DNA of 64,000 nucleotides from Marinirhabdus sp963793275 (GCA_963793275.1 CAWBZL010000004.1:248001-312000); one strand, 5' to 3'. Counted from the stretch's first letter, positions 25,335 through 35,532 are shown. Made by a program: numbers and translations. The notes: generated by a model from the letters alone, not told the origin.

Positions 25335-28300
25335 ATGAAACTATTCTCTCTCAAATTTACCGGTCTTTTATTTATATTATTTTCTACGGTAACAATGACT
25401 TCACAAACGTTGTTGCGGGCTACTGTTCTGGACAAACAAACAAAAGAGCCGGTTACCAATGCCAGATTTGGAATTTCCAATCAGGGAATAGGAGTTATTA
25501 CCAATAGCGAGGGAAAATTTACCTATAGAAAATACCATCAGGTTTTAGATGAGACAAGTCAGTTTCAAATTTCGGCGCCCGGGTACCTTGGTCTTACAGG
25601 TAGTGTAGACGTACTTCGGAAACTTCAGAATAAATTAGGTGTTATTTATCTGGAGAAAAATTCAGAAAAACCAATCGCTCCTGATGCCTTCGGAAAAATT
25701 GTGGTGCTTTGGGATGCTTCGGCAAAAAGTGCTTCCCGCGATCCTGCAAGTGAAATAGCTTATTTAAAAGAATACCTCACCAGCTCACAAACAACCGAAA
25801 TTTCAGTAGTAATTTTTAATGAAACTATTGTTGCACAACAAGCGTTTAAAGTTTCGGCTACAACTGTAGCGATGATAGAAGATATTTTAAGCAATGTGGA
25901 GTATAAAGGCGTGTCGGATTACGGCCTGCTGGACGAATACCAGGTAGATGAAATGCTGCTATTTGCTGAGAATAAACCCACGTTTGGAACCTTTCAACCT
26001 GGTCAAAAAGTTCCTGTACACGTATTAAATAGTAGTCTGTACACAACTACAGACGCATATTTTGAAAGCCTTTGCCAGTATACTTCCGGAAGCTATAAAA
26101 AATTGAATACACCGCGGGTTCGCTCTGTAGTTGTGGAGGATGGACCTACAATTACCGGAACTTATGTTAATGGCACAGAACCTGTTCCATATGCTATTAT
26201 TTCGAAAACAGGAGTTTTAAAAGAATATTTCACAGATGCCGAAGGAAACTTTAAAGTCCCGGCTACCGAAGGAGACAAACTTACTTTTTATTCTCTGGGG
26301 AATTATCCAAAAACGCTTACAATTACTTCCGAAACAAATTATACCGTTATCGCGGTTCCAAAAGCCGAACAACTGGCTGAAGTAAATCTAAAAGCAAAGA
26401 AAAAAAGATCTGAGTATGCTTTTGATTCTATTTATCAACTAGATGTTGTACAAGGAAGGACAGTGCCTGTACGCTCTATTTACAAAAGCCAGTTTAATAA
26501 AAATGCTTTCAATCTGGCAGAAGCTATAGATGGTATTTATGGAGCCAAGGTGGTTTATATACCACGCTTAAATAAACACGTGGTTACCGCTAAAGGTACA
26601 TGTGCTCGGGTTTTTATAGATGATGTAGAAGGTAGTCTAGACGACATTCCTATGAGTCTCGTTGAGAATGTTTCTATTTACCATGCGTATGGAAGTGTGG
26701 GTGAATGTCCCGCTAGAATTATAGTTACTACCAGAATGCATCCGGACAGGATAGACCAAAGATTGCGTAAGAGAGGATATGAGCAATTAGAGAACAACTT
26801 TTATAAAGAGAACGTTGAAACACTAGATACAAAATCGCTGGAAAACCCCTATTTCTCAAAGAGCGCAATAACAGGAACAGTAAGAGGTAATGGGACCTTA
26901 TTACAAGGCGTAAGTATTTTGCGTAGAGGATCATTGGACGAAGTTTTTACAAATGCAGATGGTGTCTTTGCTATAGAAGCTGCTGAAGGTGATATTCTGG
27001 AAATAAAACATTTTGGGATGTATTCAAAAAGTGTGGTTATTACAGATAGTAAAGAATATAGTATTGATATGATCACCAAAGCTGAAATTCTGGACGAAGT
27101 AGCAATTTCCAGTAAAACAGAAAATCCAGCCACAGAAAATATTGCTTTTAATAAAGACTCAAGAATGGAAGTGGTAAATGGTAGAAAATATGACGTGCGT
27201 AGCGTTCTGTATAAAGAAGACCTGAACATGGCCGGGCTCGATATTTTTGAAACAGTAAAAATGAGCTCTGGGAGCATAAAGGTAGATGCCAATATTGCAT
27301 CTTCGGGGAAGGTATTTGAATATGAAAGAGGTGGTTTGAGAATCCCTTTAACGGCTGTAGTAGATGGCGTTGAAACAGATCCAACAAATATAAACCCTTT
27401 AGTTGTAGAACGTATTAGCATTTATATAGCGCCATTGCGAAGTGATTCAAAAATTTTTATTACCACCAGAAACCATCCGGATTTCCTTGAAAAAAGACGC
27501 GCGGAGAACGATATTACTTTAAAAAATAATATCTACGAAGAAGAAGTAGCAAACTTAAAAAATAATGAAAACCAATATTTTACGCCACGGGAAATTACAG
27601 GTAAAGTGCTGGTAAAAAATACTCCATTGCAAGGTGCTAGCATACTAAAAAGAGGAACGTTACAAGAGGTGATTGCCCATGTTGACGGGGTTTTCAGCAT
27701 AAAAGCTGCTGAAGGTGACATTTTGGAGATTAAGCATCCCGGAATGTATCCTAAAACTTTGGTGATTACTGGCGAAAAAGATTATACAATACAGTTAATT
27801 AACAAAACGGAGACCTTAAAAGAAGTTTCTGTAACAAGCCAAACAGAAACCGAAGAGGAAAAAATTACAACGGCGTATGGTGAAAAAAACAAAAACGCTG
27901 TAGGATATCAGGTTCAGGATCAGTTGTCTAAGTATATTTCACCGGCCGACGCAACCTTTGATCAGGTTGCCAAAAAAATACCTGGGGTAATGATAGACCC
28001 AGTCTTAAAACAATATATTTTTAACAGAAGTAAAGGCGCTATAAATAGATCTCCCATTATGATCATTGTGGACGGTACTGTAGTGACCCAAAGTGCTTTA
28101 CCAATTATAGACCCACAAATTATTACAAATATAACGGCGCTTAAAGGTTTAGCAGCTACCAACAAATACGGTAGCCAGGCCTTTGGCGGGGTGTTACTTA
28201 TAAGCACATTAAACAGCTCATTTAAAGATGCAGAAGCAAAACCGGATATAAAGCTGAAGAATAACATCTACAATGAAACCCTGCCAACGTTAAGCTTCGA

Positions 28301-29168
28301 TGCTATTAATGAAGAGTACATAGACGATGTAGCTACAAAGCTGAGCACCAAAATAAAACTGGAAAAATACCGAACTATTAAAAATCGCTATCTGGATAAA
28401 GTAGATTTTTATGTAGATATGGCATTATATTTTCAGCAAATAGATGCCGGAGCGGCACGAGAAATCCGTAACGATTTTATGCTGTTGGCAAAGGACAATG
28501 TAAAGGCACTACGCATTTTAGCATACCTCAATGAGCACGCGGGGGAATTTATGCAGGCACAAAAAGTGTACGAACGGGTTCTTGAAATGGATCCGGGTAA
28601 CCCTCAATCTTACAGGGATTTAGCACTTGTTTATCAGGAAACCGGGGAATATAATAAAGCATTAGAGTTGTATGTAAATATGCTTGGCAATCAGGTGCCG
28701 GGCGTTAATTTTTCTTCGTTAACATCGGTGTTGAGTAATGAGTTGCAACGTCTTATTAATCTTCATAAACATAAAATTAATTACCAAAGACTTTCTAACG
28801 ATTGGCTGGCGGTAAACTTTAATATAGATGTGCGGATGACAGCTTCCTGGAGTGACACGAATGCTCCATTTGAATTTCAGTTTGTAAACCCCGAAAACCG
28901 GTTTTACAATTGGAATTCAGATAGAACACTTAATAAAGAAATAAACAAAGATACCGCAACCGAAGAATTTGTAATAGATAATGCAGATCCTGGTAACTGG
29001 CTTATTAATGTGCGTTACATTGGCGATGTAAATGCCACCAACATTCCGCCTTATTTAAAATATACCTTATATAAGGACTTTGGAACCACAAAAGAAACTA
29101 AAACCATTAAGTTGGTAAAGCTGGAGAGTCAGATCCAAAAAGTTACGTTGGACTCATTTGTATATTAA
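25335..29168 (+). CDS. Three-module carboxypeptidase-regulatory/TonB-plug protein with VWA-like and TPR parts
   Basis: A 1277-residue exported protein (signal about 1-24). Order of parts: carboxypeptidase-regulatory beta-sandwich (about 27-108); VWA-like domain with a DxS remnant of a MIDAS site (VVLWDASAKS, about 118-265); then three tandem modules of a second beta-sandwich plus a TonB-receptor plug-like domain (about 270-470, 512-712, 752-959); TPR-like repeats (about 1055-1140); and a C-terminal DUF2135-like beta-sandwich (about 1156-1277) ending VTLDSFVY. The second and third modules are near-copies (AAEGDILEIKH, GMYSKS/GMYPKT). No 22-stranded barrel follows any plug. It leads a tandem array with the next two genes. 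The function is unknown, with cell-envelope Ton-linked or polymer-binding roles as possibilities. Confidence 0.85.
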   Translation: MKLFSLKFTGLLFILFSTVTMTSQTLLRATVLDKQTKEPVTNARFGISNQGIGVITNSEGKFTYRKYHQVLDETSQFQISAPGYLGLTGSVDVLRKLQNKLGVIYLEKNSEKPIAPDAFGKIVVLWDASAKSASRDPASEIAYLKEYLTSSQTTEISVVIFNETIVAQQAFKVSATTVAMIEDILSNVEYKGVSDYGLLDEYQVDEMLLFAENKPTFGTFQPGQKVPVHVLNSSLYTTTDAYFESLCQYTSGSYKKLNTPRVRSVVVEDGPTITGTYVNGTEPVPYAIISKTGVLKEYFTDAEGNFKVPATEGDKLTFYSLGNYPKTLTITSETNYTVIAVPKAEQLAEVNLKAKKKRSEYAFDSIYQLDVVQGRTVPVRSIYKSQFNKNAFNLAEAIDGIYGAKVVYIPRLNKHVVTAKGTCARVFIDDVEGSLDDIPMSLVENVSIYHAYGSVGECPARIIVTTRMHPDRIDQRLRKRGYEQLENNFYKENVETLDTKSLENPYFSKSAITGTVRGNGTLLQGVSILRRGSLDEVFTNADGVFAIEAAEGDILEIKHFGMYSKSVVITDSKEYSIDMITKAEILDEVAISSKTENPATENIAFNKDSRMEVVNGRKYDVRSVLYKEDLNMAGLDIFETVKMSSGSIKVDANIASSGKVFEYERGGLRIPLTAVVDGVETDPTNINPLVVERISIYIAPLRSDSKIFITTRNHPDFLEKRRAENDITLKNNIYEEEVANLKNNENQYFTPREITGKVLVKNTPLQGASILKRGTLQEVIAHVDGVFSIKAAEGDILEIKHPGMYPKTLVITGEKDYTIQLINKTETLKEVSVTSQTETEEEKITTAYGEKNKNAVGYQVQDQLSKYISPADATFDQVAKKIPGVMIDPVLKQYIFNRSKGAINRSPIMIIVDGTVVTQSALPIIDPQIITNITALKGLAATNKYGSQAFGGVLLISTLNSSFKDAEAKPDIKLKNNIYNETLPTLSFDAINEEYIDDVATKLSTKIKLEKYRTIKNRYLDKVDFYVDMALYFQQIDAGAAREIRNDFMLLAKDNVKALRILAYLNEHAGEFMQAQKVYERVLEMDPGNPQSYRDLALVYQETGEYNKALELYVNMLGNQVPGVNFSSLTSVLSNELQRLINLHKHKINYQRLSNDWLAVNFNIDVRMTASWSDTNAPFEFQFVNPENRFYNWNSDRTLNKEINKDTATEEFVIDNADPGNWLINVRYIGDVNATNIPPYLKYTLYKDFGTTKETKTIKLVKLESQIQKVTLDSFVY

Positions 29169-29198
29169 CGACCAATAAATTTTGTAAATTTTCACGAT

Positions 29199-32100
29199 AT
29201 GAGTTATTATTATTCACTTCTCTTTTTCATAATAGTGTCTTTATCTGTAACTGCACAGGATATAACAACTATTGCGGCTACTATTGTAGATAAGGACTCT
29301 AAAGAGCCAATTCCTTTTGTAAACGTTGGATTTGAAGAAAAAGGAATAGGAACAGTTACCAATGAGCAAGGAAATTTCAGCCTGTCTTGGAAAAAAGAAG
29401 CTCTGGACGAAAACCAAACCTTACAAATTTCTTCTCTGGGGTACGAAACAAAAAACATACCCGCTACTTTACTTCAAACACTTACTTCTTATAACGTTAT
29501 AGTAAATCTGGTGCCAACAAAATATACGCTTGACGAAGTAGTATTAGTAAATCAAAAAAGGGAGTTTGATAAGCTGGGTAGTTATTCCTACAGCAAAGAG
29601 AATGTAGGGTATTGGATGAACATGCAGGGCTTAGGAGGTGAAATAGCTACTCGCATTAAAGTTAATAAAGAGAATACACTACTACACGACCTAAGTTTTA
29701 ATATCCTTGAAAATAGGGCAGACAGTCTACTGGTAAGAGTAAAAGTGTACGATTATCATCGCGGGTACCCGGGTAAGATACTAACCACACAGAATATTTT
29801 TCACACCATAACTAAAAAAGAGGGAGTAGAGAAAATACCTTTAAAAAAGTACGGTATCACCGTTAGCGAGAATATTATAGTGAGCCTTGAACTGGTAAGG
29901 GTTTATGGTGATTCCATTTATTTTGCGCTTGCATCTACACCCTATGGAGGTATTTCCTTTACAAAAGAACAAAGTATGGATAGTTGGAAAGTAGTTCGAG
30001 GAGTAGGAATGAGCTTTGGGATGCTTAGCTCGTATACATCGGAAGCTTCAGAAAAAAAAGTTGTTTTTAGAGGAAAACCAAAAAGGATAGACCTGTATTG
30101 GGACTCTTCATTAAGGGTTCAAGGACGAAATAGTAAGGAAGAACTAAAACTATTGTCAAAATATATAAACCACCTTGGAGATGTTACGATTCGGGTTATT
30201 AAATTCAGTCACGGAATTTCTTCCGTTAAAGATTTCGATATAAAAAACGGAAGAAGCAGGGCGCTGGAATCTTATCTGCAAGACACATTCTATCACGGGG
30301 CTTCAGGTTTTTCTGAAGTATTAAAAGAAAACCCGATACAAGCCAACATAGCACTGGTATTCACAAACGGAAACTCCTTATTTGCACCCTTGAAGCCCGA
30401 GATTAATGTGCCGGTATTTTGTATTAATTCAACCAGAAAAGCCAATAATGAACTGTTGCAGGATGTTTCATATGTAAGTGGTGGACATTATATAAATCTT
30501 GCCCAAACAAGTGTGGAGAATGCGCTGGGGTATTTAAAAGAAGACTCAGAAGATAAAAACACCTATACCACAAACGATACTGTAGATACATCCGGCTATT
30601 TACAGGGTATTGTCTACAATGAAAAAGGAGTACCCTTACAAGGCGCTAAAGTAGCGATTAAAAATACATTTACACAGGTAGTGACCGGCTCAGACGGTAG
30701 TTATACTATCAATGCTGCACCTACTGATATTCTCAGGATTGGAGCTTTTGGAATGTATTCTAAAGATACGGTTGTAGGGCCATTAAAAAAATTAAACATC
30801 CCTCTTAAGACCAATAGTGAATTGCTGGATGAAGTTTTTCTGGAAACAAAGTCAACTTCAGATATAATTACGGAAGAAATTAAAGAAACTCCTTTTGGTA
30901 AGAAGAAGCGGGGAGCCGTTGGATTTTCACTCCATAAAACAATTACAAGTGAGCAGATTAGTAACAATTATACAGAGCTTCGCCAAGTTCTTAATTATGG
31001 AAATGGTATAGAAGCGGTTGCTCAAAATCTGGGAGCAGAATATAAGTACAGGTTTAGAAAATTTAAACATGCATCGTTTAACTTCACCACCTATGCTGCT
31101 GTGATAATTGATAATATTGTATACGATCAAAATCTTCCCGATTTACAACTACCCTATATAGATCCACAATTTATACATAGTATTGTACTGCTACAGTCTG
31201 CAGTTTCTACCGTACGATATGGTTCTGCAGCGGCCTATGGTGCTATTGTTATAACAACAAAAAACAATGTAGCTTTAAATAGAGCGAGAGACGATGAATC
31301 TACAACACCTTCAGCAGTAGCCACCGGTAATGAATATGATGAAAAGCTGGTTACCGTGGAGATGGCAGATAGGAATGAGAAACTTCCTCAATACCTTCGG
31401 GAATTAGCTGCATACAAAACAGTTGAAGAGGCAAAACAAGGCTACCAACAACTGCTGAAATTATACGGAAATACCATTCCGTTTTATTTAGATACCGCAG
31501 ATTATTTTGAAACCCGGGATGCGGCTTTTGCCACTTCAATTCGCTCAAACATACTAGCATTGGCATCAGAAAACACAAAAGCTTTAAGAGCATTAGCTTT
31601 TGCATACGAGGCAAATAAGAACACGGCAGAAGCGAAAGTTGTCTATGAGCATATCTTAAAATTAGCTCCCAAACAAGCACAATCTTATCTGGATGTTGCA
31701 AGATTGAGTGAAATTACAAATAATATAAATGCGTCCGAGAAACTATACGCTCAATTACTTTTTAATGAAATTCAGGATGTAAGCACAACTCAGGCACAGG
31801 AACAATTAGTTAATGAAGTTAAAAAGTTGGTCGCTAATCATAAATCGAGCATAAATTATAAGGAATTGCCCGAAGCATTTCTGGAAGTAGGTTTCAAAAA
31901 GGATGTGCGGATTGTTTTTCACTGGAACGATTCCAATACTCAATTTGAAATTCAGTTTGTAAGTCCGGAAAATAAGTTTTATAAATTTTCGCACACAGCT
32001 TTCGAGAATAACTCGCTTATACAGGAAGAACTAAAAGAAGGAGTACTGTCCAAGGAGTTTATTCTGGAAAAAGCAGAAAAAGGACGCTGGCTTATTAACA

Positions 32101-32261
32101 TAAGTAGTCTTGAAGATGCAGAAAATGAAAATAAAAATCCATCCTATTTAAAATATACACTCTATTTAGACTACGGGCTTCCTACCGAAACTAAAGAGAT
32201 AAAAGTGATAAATCTGTCAAAATATACCAATAAAGTAACTTTGGACTCTTTCGTTTATTAA
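29199..32261 (+). CDS. Paralogous carboxypeptidase-regulatory/VWA/TonB-plug/TPR protein
   Basis: A 1020-residue exported protein starting 30 bases after the previous stop. Order: signal peptide, carboxypeptidase-regulatory domain (about 22-100), a jelly-roll-like region seen in similar Bacteroidetes proteins (about 147-277), VWA-like domain (DLYWDSSLR, about 296-441, ending YVSGGHYINL, parallel to CQYTSGSYKKLN in the upstream protein), a second regulatory domain (about 466-531), one plug-like domain (about 577-683, SAAAYGAIVITTKN), TPR-like repeats (about 748-864) and the same C-terminal domain (about 891-1020) ending VTLDSFVY. The shared order and terminal motif show it is a paralogue of its neighbours. 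No enzyme activity is suggested. Confidence 0.85.
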   Translation: MSYYYSLLFFIIVSLSVTAQDITTIAATIVDKDSKEPIPFVNVGFEEKGIGTVTNEQGNFSLSWKKEALDENQTLQISSLGYETKNIPATLLQTLTSYNVIVNLVPTKYTLDEVVLVNQKREFDKLGSYSYSKENVGYWMNMQGLGGEIATRIKVNKENTLLHDLSFNILENRADSLLVRVKVYDYHRGYPGKILTTQNIFHTITKKEGVEKIPLKKYGITVSENIIVSLELVRVYGDSIYFALASTPYGGISFTKEQSMDSWKVVRGVGMSFGMLSSYTSEASEKKVVFRGKPKRIDLYWDSSLRVQGRNSKEELKLLSKYINHLGDVTIRVIKFSHGISSVKDFDIKNGRSRALESYLQDTFYHGASGFSEVLKENPIQANIALVFTNGNSLFAPLKPEINVPVFCINSTRKANNELLQDVSYVSGGHYINLAQTSVENALGYLKEDSEDKNTYTTNDTVDTSGYLQGIVYNEKGVPLQGAKVAIKNTFTQVVTGSDGSYTINAAPTDILRIGAFGMYSKDTVVGPLKKLNIPLKTNSELLDEVFLETKSTSDIITEEIKETPFGKKKRGAVGFSLHKTITSEQISNNYTELRQVLNYGNGIEAVAQNLGAEYKYRFRKFKHASFNFTTYAAVIIDNIVYDQNLPDLQLPYIDPQFIHSIVLLQSAVSTVRYGSAAAYGAIVITTKNNVALNRARDDESTTPSAVATGNEYDEKLVTVEMADRNEKLPQYLRELAAYKTVEEAKQGYQQLLKLYGNTIPFYLDTADYFETRDAAFATSIRSNILALASENTKALRALAFAYEANKNTAEAKVVYEHILKLAPKQAQSYLDVARLSEITNNINASEKLYAQLLFNEIQDVSTTQAQEQLVNEVKKLVANHKSSINYKELPEAFLEVGFKKDVRIVFHWNDSNTQFEIQFVSPENKFYKFSHTAFENNSLIQEELKEGVLSKEFILEKAEKGRWLINISSLEDAENENKNPSYLKYTLYLDYGLPTETKEIKVINLSKYTNKVTLDSFVY

Positions 32262-32315
32262 CAAAATTTTAAGTAACACAGGATTGAAATCCCCGTCTTA
32301 CTATTTTATAATCAA

Positions 32316-32323
32316 TACTTTTG
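32316..32323 (+). promoter_or_regulatory. -7 box before the third plug paralogue
   Basis: TACTTTTG matches TAnnTTTG and lies 22 bases before the ATG at 32346, in the 84-bp gap. It suggests the third gene can be transcribed alone as well as by read-through. Confidence 0.4.
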
Positions 32324-32345
32324 AATTTCAATACGATTTAAAAAT

Positions 32346-34016
32346 ATGCTAAAAAGAATATTTTTACTGATTTTTCTATTGGTAAGTTCAGTACAATTTG
32401 CGCAGGAAACCAAAGGAAAAGTGCTTTCAGAAAACGGACCTATTGAAGGTGCCAACGTCACTGTAAAAAACACTTTTGAAGAAGTTATCACAGACGCAAA
32501 AGGTGAATTCCGAATCAAAGCGAGCGACAGCCAGGTGTTAATTGTATCTTACTTTGGGATGGAAGCCAAAGAGGTGTTTGCAACACCTTCCTCTTTTATG
32601 ACCATTTCTTTAGACGCAGATGGCGAATTGTTGGATGAAGTACTTATTAAAGCACGAAAAGAAAAAAAAGAGAAAACCGAAGAAACCGCCTTCGGAAAGA
32701 AAAGCAAGGATGCCGTGGGATACAGTACATCCCAAAAGCTTACTTCAGAGCAGATAAACCAATCCTATACCAACGTTTTTGAAGTATTGCGGTTAATGCC
32801 GGGAGTAGAAATTGCTGGTACGCAAGGGTTTGGACAAACTGTAACCTTCACAAAAAACCGAAGTATAAATACAGCGTTACCCATTGTAGTGCTGGACGGA
32901 GCTGTTTTTGACCAGGGTGTTTTAGCGGCTCTAAGTCCAACCCAAATTGAAAGCATTTCATTATTAAAAGGCCTGAGTGCAACAGTTCGGTACGGACAAT
33001 TAGGAGCCGGAGGAGCGATATTAATTACTTCAAAATTAGGACAAAGTAACGAACTTACTCCGGAGCAAAAACAAGCCTCTCTTTTGGTGAAAGGAAACGA
33101 GTATTCGGAGAATGTAATCCCTATTGAAAACGCTCCTGTCACAGCGCCATATTTACTATCACTTCAAAAAGCAACAACGTTTGAAGAAGCTAAAAAAATC
33201 TATGATGCACAGCTGGTGACAGGAGATAACAACACTATTCCTTATTATATTTCAGTTTCAGATTATTTTTTGAAATGGGATGCTAACTTCTCTTTTCAGG
33301 TACTTACTAACATTGCAAAAGAGGCCACGAACAATCCAAAGGCATTAAGAACCTACGCTTATAAGCTTGAAGAACGAAAAGAATTTTTAAAGGCGTTAAG
33401 TGTCTATAAGCGTATTGTTGCATTACGTCCCGGAGAATCTCAATCCTATTTGGATCTGGCGATGGCCAGTGAAGCATCCGGCGACTACAATACTGCATTT
33501 GCCTTGTACTATCAAATTATTTTTAATAAAATTCCAAATGTAGATTGTACGGGTATTCAGGATGTTACTATTAATGAGTTAAGGCATTTGCTGGCATTTC
33601 ATAAAAGCCAGGTGCCTTTCCAAACCCTACCAAACGATTTTTTGGCCGCAAAGCTCCAACAGGATATTCGTGTGGTATTGCAATGGAATAGTCCTTCAAA
33701 AGATTTTGAAACTCAATTTGTAAGTCCGGAAAATAAATTTTTTATCTGGAATCACACAAAATTTGACAATACCGAATTACTGAAACAGGAGGTAGAGCAG
33801 GGTTTTGCCATAAAAGAATATGTGGTAGACGAAACTTCTAAAGGTGTATGGCGTGTGAACATAAGAGCACTGGAAGAAGAACGACAAAAAAACCCTACGT
33901 ACTTAAAATACACATTGTACAAAAATTTTGGACTACCAACCGAAATCAAAGAAGTAAAAGTGATAAACCTCTCCCAATTTACCGAAAAGGTTACGCTGGA
34001 TAATTTTATTTATTAG
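32346..34016 (+). CDS. Short paralogue: regulatory domain, TonB plug, TPR and shared C-terminal domain
   Basis: A 556-residue exported protein that is the minimal version of the array. It has a signal peptide (LLIFLLVSSVQFAQ), one carboxypeptidase-regulatory domain (about 22-92, GANVTVKNTFEEVITDAKGE), a TonB plug domain (about 129-229, FEVLRLMPGVEIAG and GAGGAILITSK), TPR-like repeats (about 322-419) and the DUF2135-like C-terminal domain (about 437-556) ending VTLDNFIY. No VWA-like segment and no barrel. Its plug is the best preserved of the family, so this gene may represent the ancestral form from which the larger two grew by module gain. Confidence 0.87.
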   Translation: MLKRIFLLIFLLVSSVQFAQETKGKVLSENGPIEGANVTVKNTFEEVITDAKGEFRIKASDSQVLIVSYFGMEAKEVFATPSSFMTISLDADGELLDEVLIKARKEKKEKTEETAFGKKSKDAVGYSTSQKLTSEQINQSYTNVFEVLRLMPGVEIAGTQGFGQTVTFTKNRSINTALPIVVLDGAVFDQGVLAALSPTQIESISLLKGLSATVRYGQLGAGGAILITSKLGQSNELTPEQKQASLLVKGNEYSENVIPIENAPVTAPYLLSLQKATTFEEAKKIYDAQLVTGDNNTIPYYISVSDYFLKWDANFSFQVLTNIAKEATNNPKALRTYAYKLEERKEFLKALSVYKRIVALRPGESQSYLDLAMASEASGDYNTAFALYYQIIFNKIPNVDCTGIQDVTINELRHLLAFHKSQVPFQTLPNDFLAAKLQQDIRVVLQWNSPSKDFETQFVSPENKFFIWNHTKFDNTELLKQEVEQGFAIKEYVVDETSKGVWRVNIRALEEERQKNPTYLKYTLYKNFGLPTEIKEVKVINLSQFTEKVTLDNFIY

Positions 34017-34035
34017 GAATACAGAAGACGAACAA

Positions 34036-34698
34036 TTAACGTTTTCCGTTCCATTCAGCATAAAATTGCTCAAGAAATTTTTCCATAAATTGGTGACGTT
34101 CCTGTGCAATTTTTTTTGCTGTTTTGGTATGCATTTTACCTTTCAGCAAAAGCAACTTCTCATAAAAATGATTGATAGTTGGCGCCTTGGTAGCCTTATA
34201 TTTTGAAGGCGTCATAGAAAGTTGCGGTTGTACAGCAGGGTCATAGATTTTTCTGTTTTTACATCCACCGTAGTTAAAAGTACGGGCAATCCCAATAGCT
34301 CCCAGCGCATCCAGCCTATCTGCATCCTGTACAACTTCCAGCTCTTTTGAATTGAATGTTGCTGTTGCACGACCTCCCTTAAAAGATACATTGGCAATTA
34401 TATGGATCACATGCTGGCTGTCTTCTTCGGAAATTTCCTGAGTTTTTAAAAATTGAGTTGCTTTTTTTGGACCAATTGCATCATCTCCATTGTGAAATTT
34501 AGAGTCGGCTATGTCGTGCAAAAGCGCTGCCAATTGTACAATTAAATTGTTTACCGGTTCCCCTTCAGCAATTAGTTTTACATTTTTTAATACACGTTCA
34601 ATATGAAACCAATCGTGACCACCTTCCGCATCAAGCAATTCGGATTTTACAAACGTGATCGTATTGTTGATAAGGAGTTTTTCCTTTGCATTAATCAT
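34036..34698 (-). CDS. HD-domain phosphohydrolase
   Basis: A roughly 220-residue cytoplasmic protein. The metal-binding HD set is complete: EGGHDWFHIERVL (about 25-37), LLHDIADSKFHNGD (about 65-78) and an Asp in VQDADRLDALGAIGIART (about 125-142). Members of this YedJ/metal-dependent phosphohydrolase group probably hydrolyse phosphate esters, but the substrate is unknown. The ATG at 34698 is chosen because the only earlier in-frame start is a TTG two codons upstream, and it overlaps the plsC stop by 8 bases, so the genes are translationally coupled. Confidence 0.9.
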   Translation of the reverse strand: MINAKEKLLINNTITFVKSELLDAEGGHDWFHIERVLKNVKLIAEGEPVNNLIVQLAALLHDIADSKFHNGDDAIGPKKATQFLKTQEISEEDSQHVIHIIANVSFKGGRATATFNSKELEVVQDADRLDALGAIGIARTFNYGGCKNRKIYDPAVQPQLSMTPSKYKATKAPTINHFYEKLLLLKGKMHTKTAKKIAQERHQFMEKFLEQFYAEWNGKR

Positions 34699-35437
34699 GA
34701 ACAATGTCTTTAATGATAGTTTTTTCTGCCAGAGAAATAAGCGCTTCTGGCGGGTATGCTGAAACTTTAACGGGTTCGTGAACCTTCATTTTAAAGTGCA
34801 CTCCCAAAGGCATTGGAAACATACCGTACCGTTGCAACTTCCACGAATTACTTACACTTACAGGCAAAACATAAGCATCCGGGGCGTTTTCAAACAGCGT
34901 GAGTAATCCTTTTGTGCGGAACGGTTTTGGATACCCATCCCGGCTTCGGGTACCTTCAGGAAAAATAACAACAGCCCTGTGGTTGTTAGAAATATACTGC
35001 GCCATTTTTTTAATTTGAGCCATTGCTTGCCCTGGATTTTTACGATCTATTAAAACTGAGCCACCCTTTCGCAGATTATAGGAAATAGAGGGAATCCCTT
35101 TGCCCAATTCAATTTTTGAAATGAATTTTACGTGTAACTTCCGCAGAAACCAGATTAATGGCGGAATGTCCCACATACTTTGGTGATTAGAGGCAATAAT
35201 TACAGGAGAATTAATAGGTAAATTGTCTGGAAGCTCAATAGTAAAACGCGTACCCAAAATATTCAGGCAGCGCATTAAAAACCATTGTAGGGCATCTACC
35301 GCAATTTTATGTACGTTATATCCAAAACAATTATAAGCCACCCATTGGATAGGGTGAAACACAACTATTGTAATACCAAACAATAAATAAAAAACAACCG
35401 AGAAAGGGTAGCTAATAATTTTGGCGAGTAGTTTCAT
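34691..35437 (-). CDS. plsC: 1-acyl-sn-glycerol-3-phosphate acyltransferase PlsC
   Basis: A 248-residue membrane-bound enzyme that converts lysophosphatidate to phosphatidate in phospholipid synthesis. An N-terminal helix (about 10-30) precedes the acyltransferase motifs IIASNHQSMWDIPPL (the NHxxxxD catalytic box) and VIFPEGTRSRDGYP, plus VLPVSVSNSW. A longer frame from 35491 would add 18 residues encoded by an extragenic repeat region, so ATG 35437, six bases downstream of a -7 box, is preferred. It is coupled to the HD gene. Confidence 0.95.
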   Translation of the reverse strand: MKLLAKIISYPFSVVFYLLFGITIVVFHPIQWVAYNCFGYNVHKIAVDALQWFLMRCLNILGTRFTIELPDNLPINSPVIIASNHQSMWDIPPLIWFLRKLHVKFISKIELGKGIPSISYNLRKGGSVLIDRKNPGQAMAQIKKMAQYISNNHRAVVIFPEGTRSRDGYPKPFRTKGLLTLFENAPDAYVLPVSVSNSWKLQRYGMFPMPLGVHFKMKVHEPVKVSAYPPEALISLAEKTIIKDIVHD

Positions 35438-35443
35438 AGGGTT

Positions 35444-35451
35444 CAAAAATA
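35444..35451 (-). promoter_or_regulatory. -7 box of plsC
   Basis: TATTTTTG on the minus strand ends six bases before the plsC ATG, suggesting a very short leader. Confidence 0.5.
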
Positions 35452-35532
35452 AAAAAAATCCACCGTGTCTTCGATTCCGCTCAGACTGCAATGGATGTTT
35501 ATTTTATAATTAATTAGTTCACTCAGGCAAGC

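Noticed and set aside
26849..27421. 190-codon antisense frame in the plug protein gene
   Set aside because: It lies wholly inside a supported gene and has no start context or domain.
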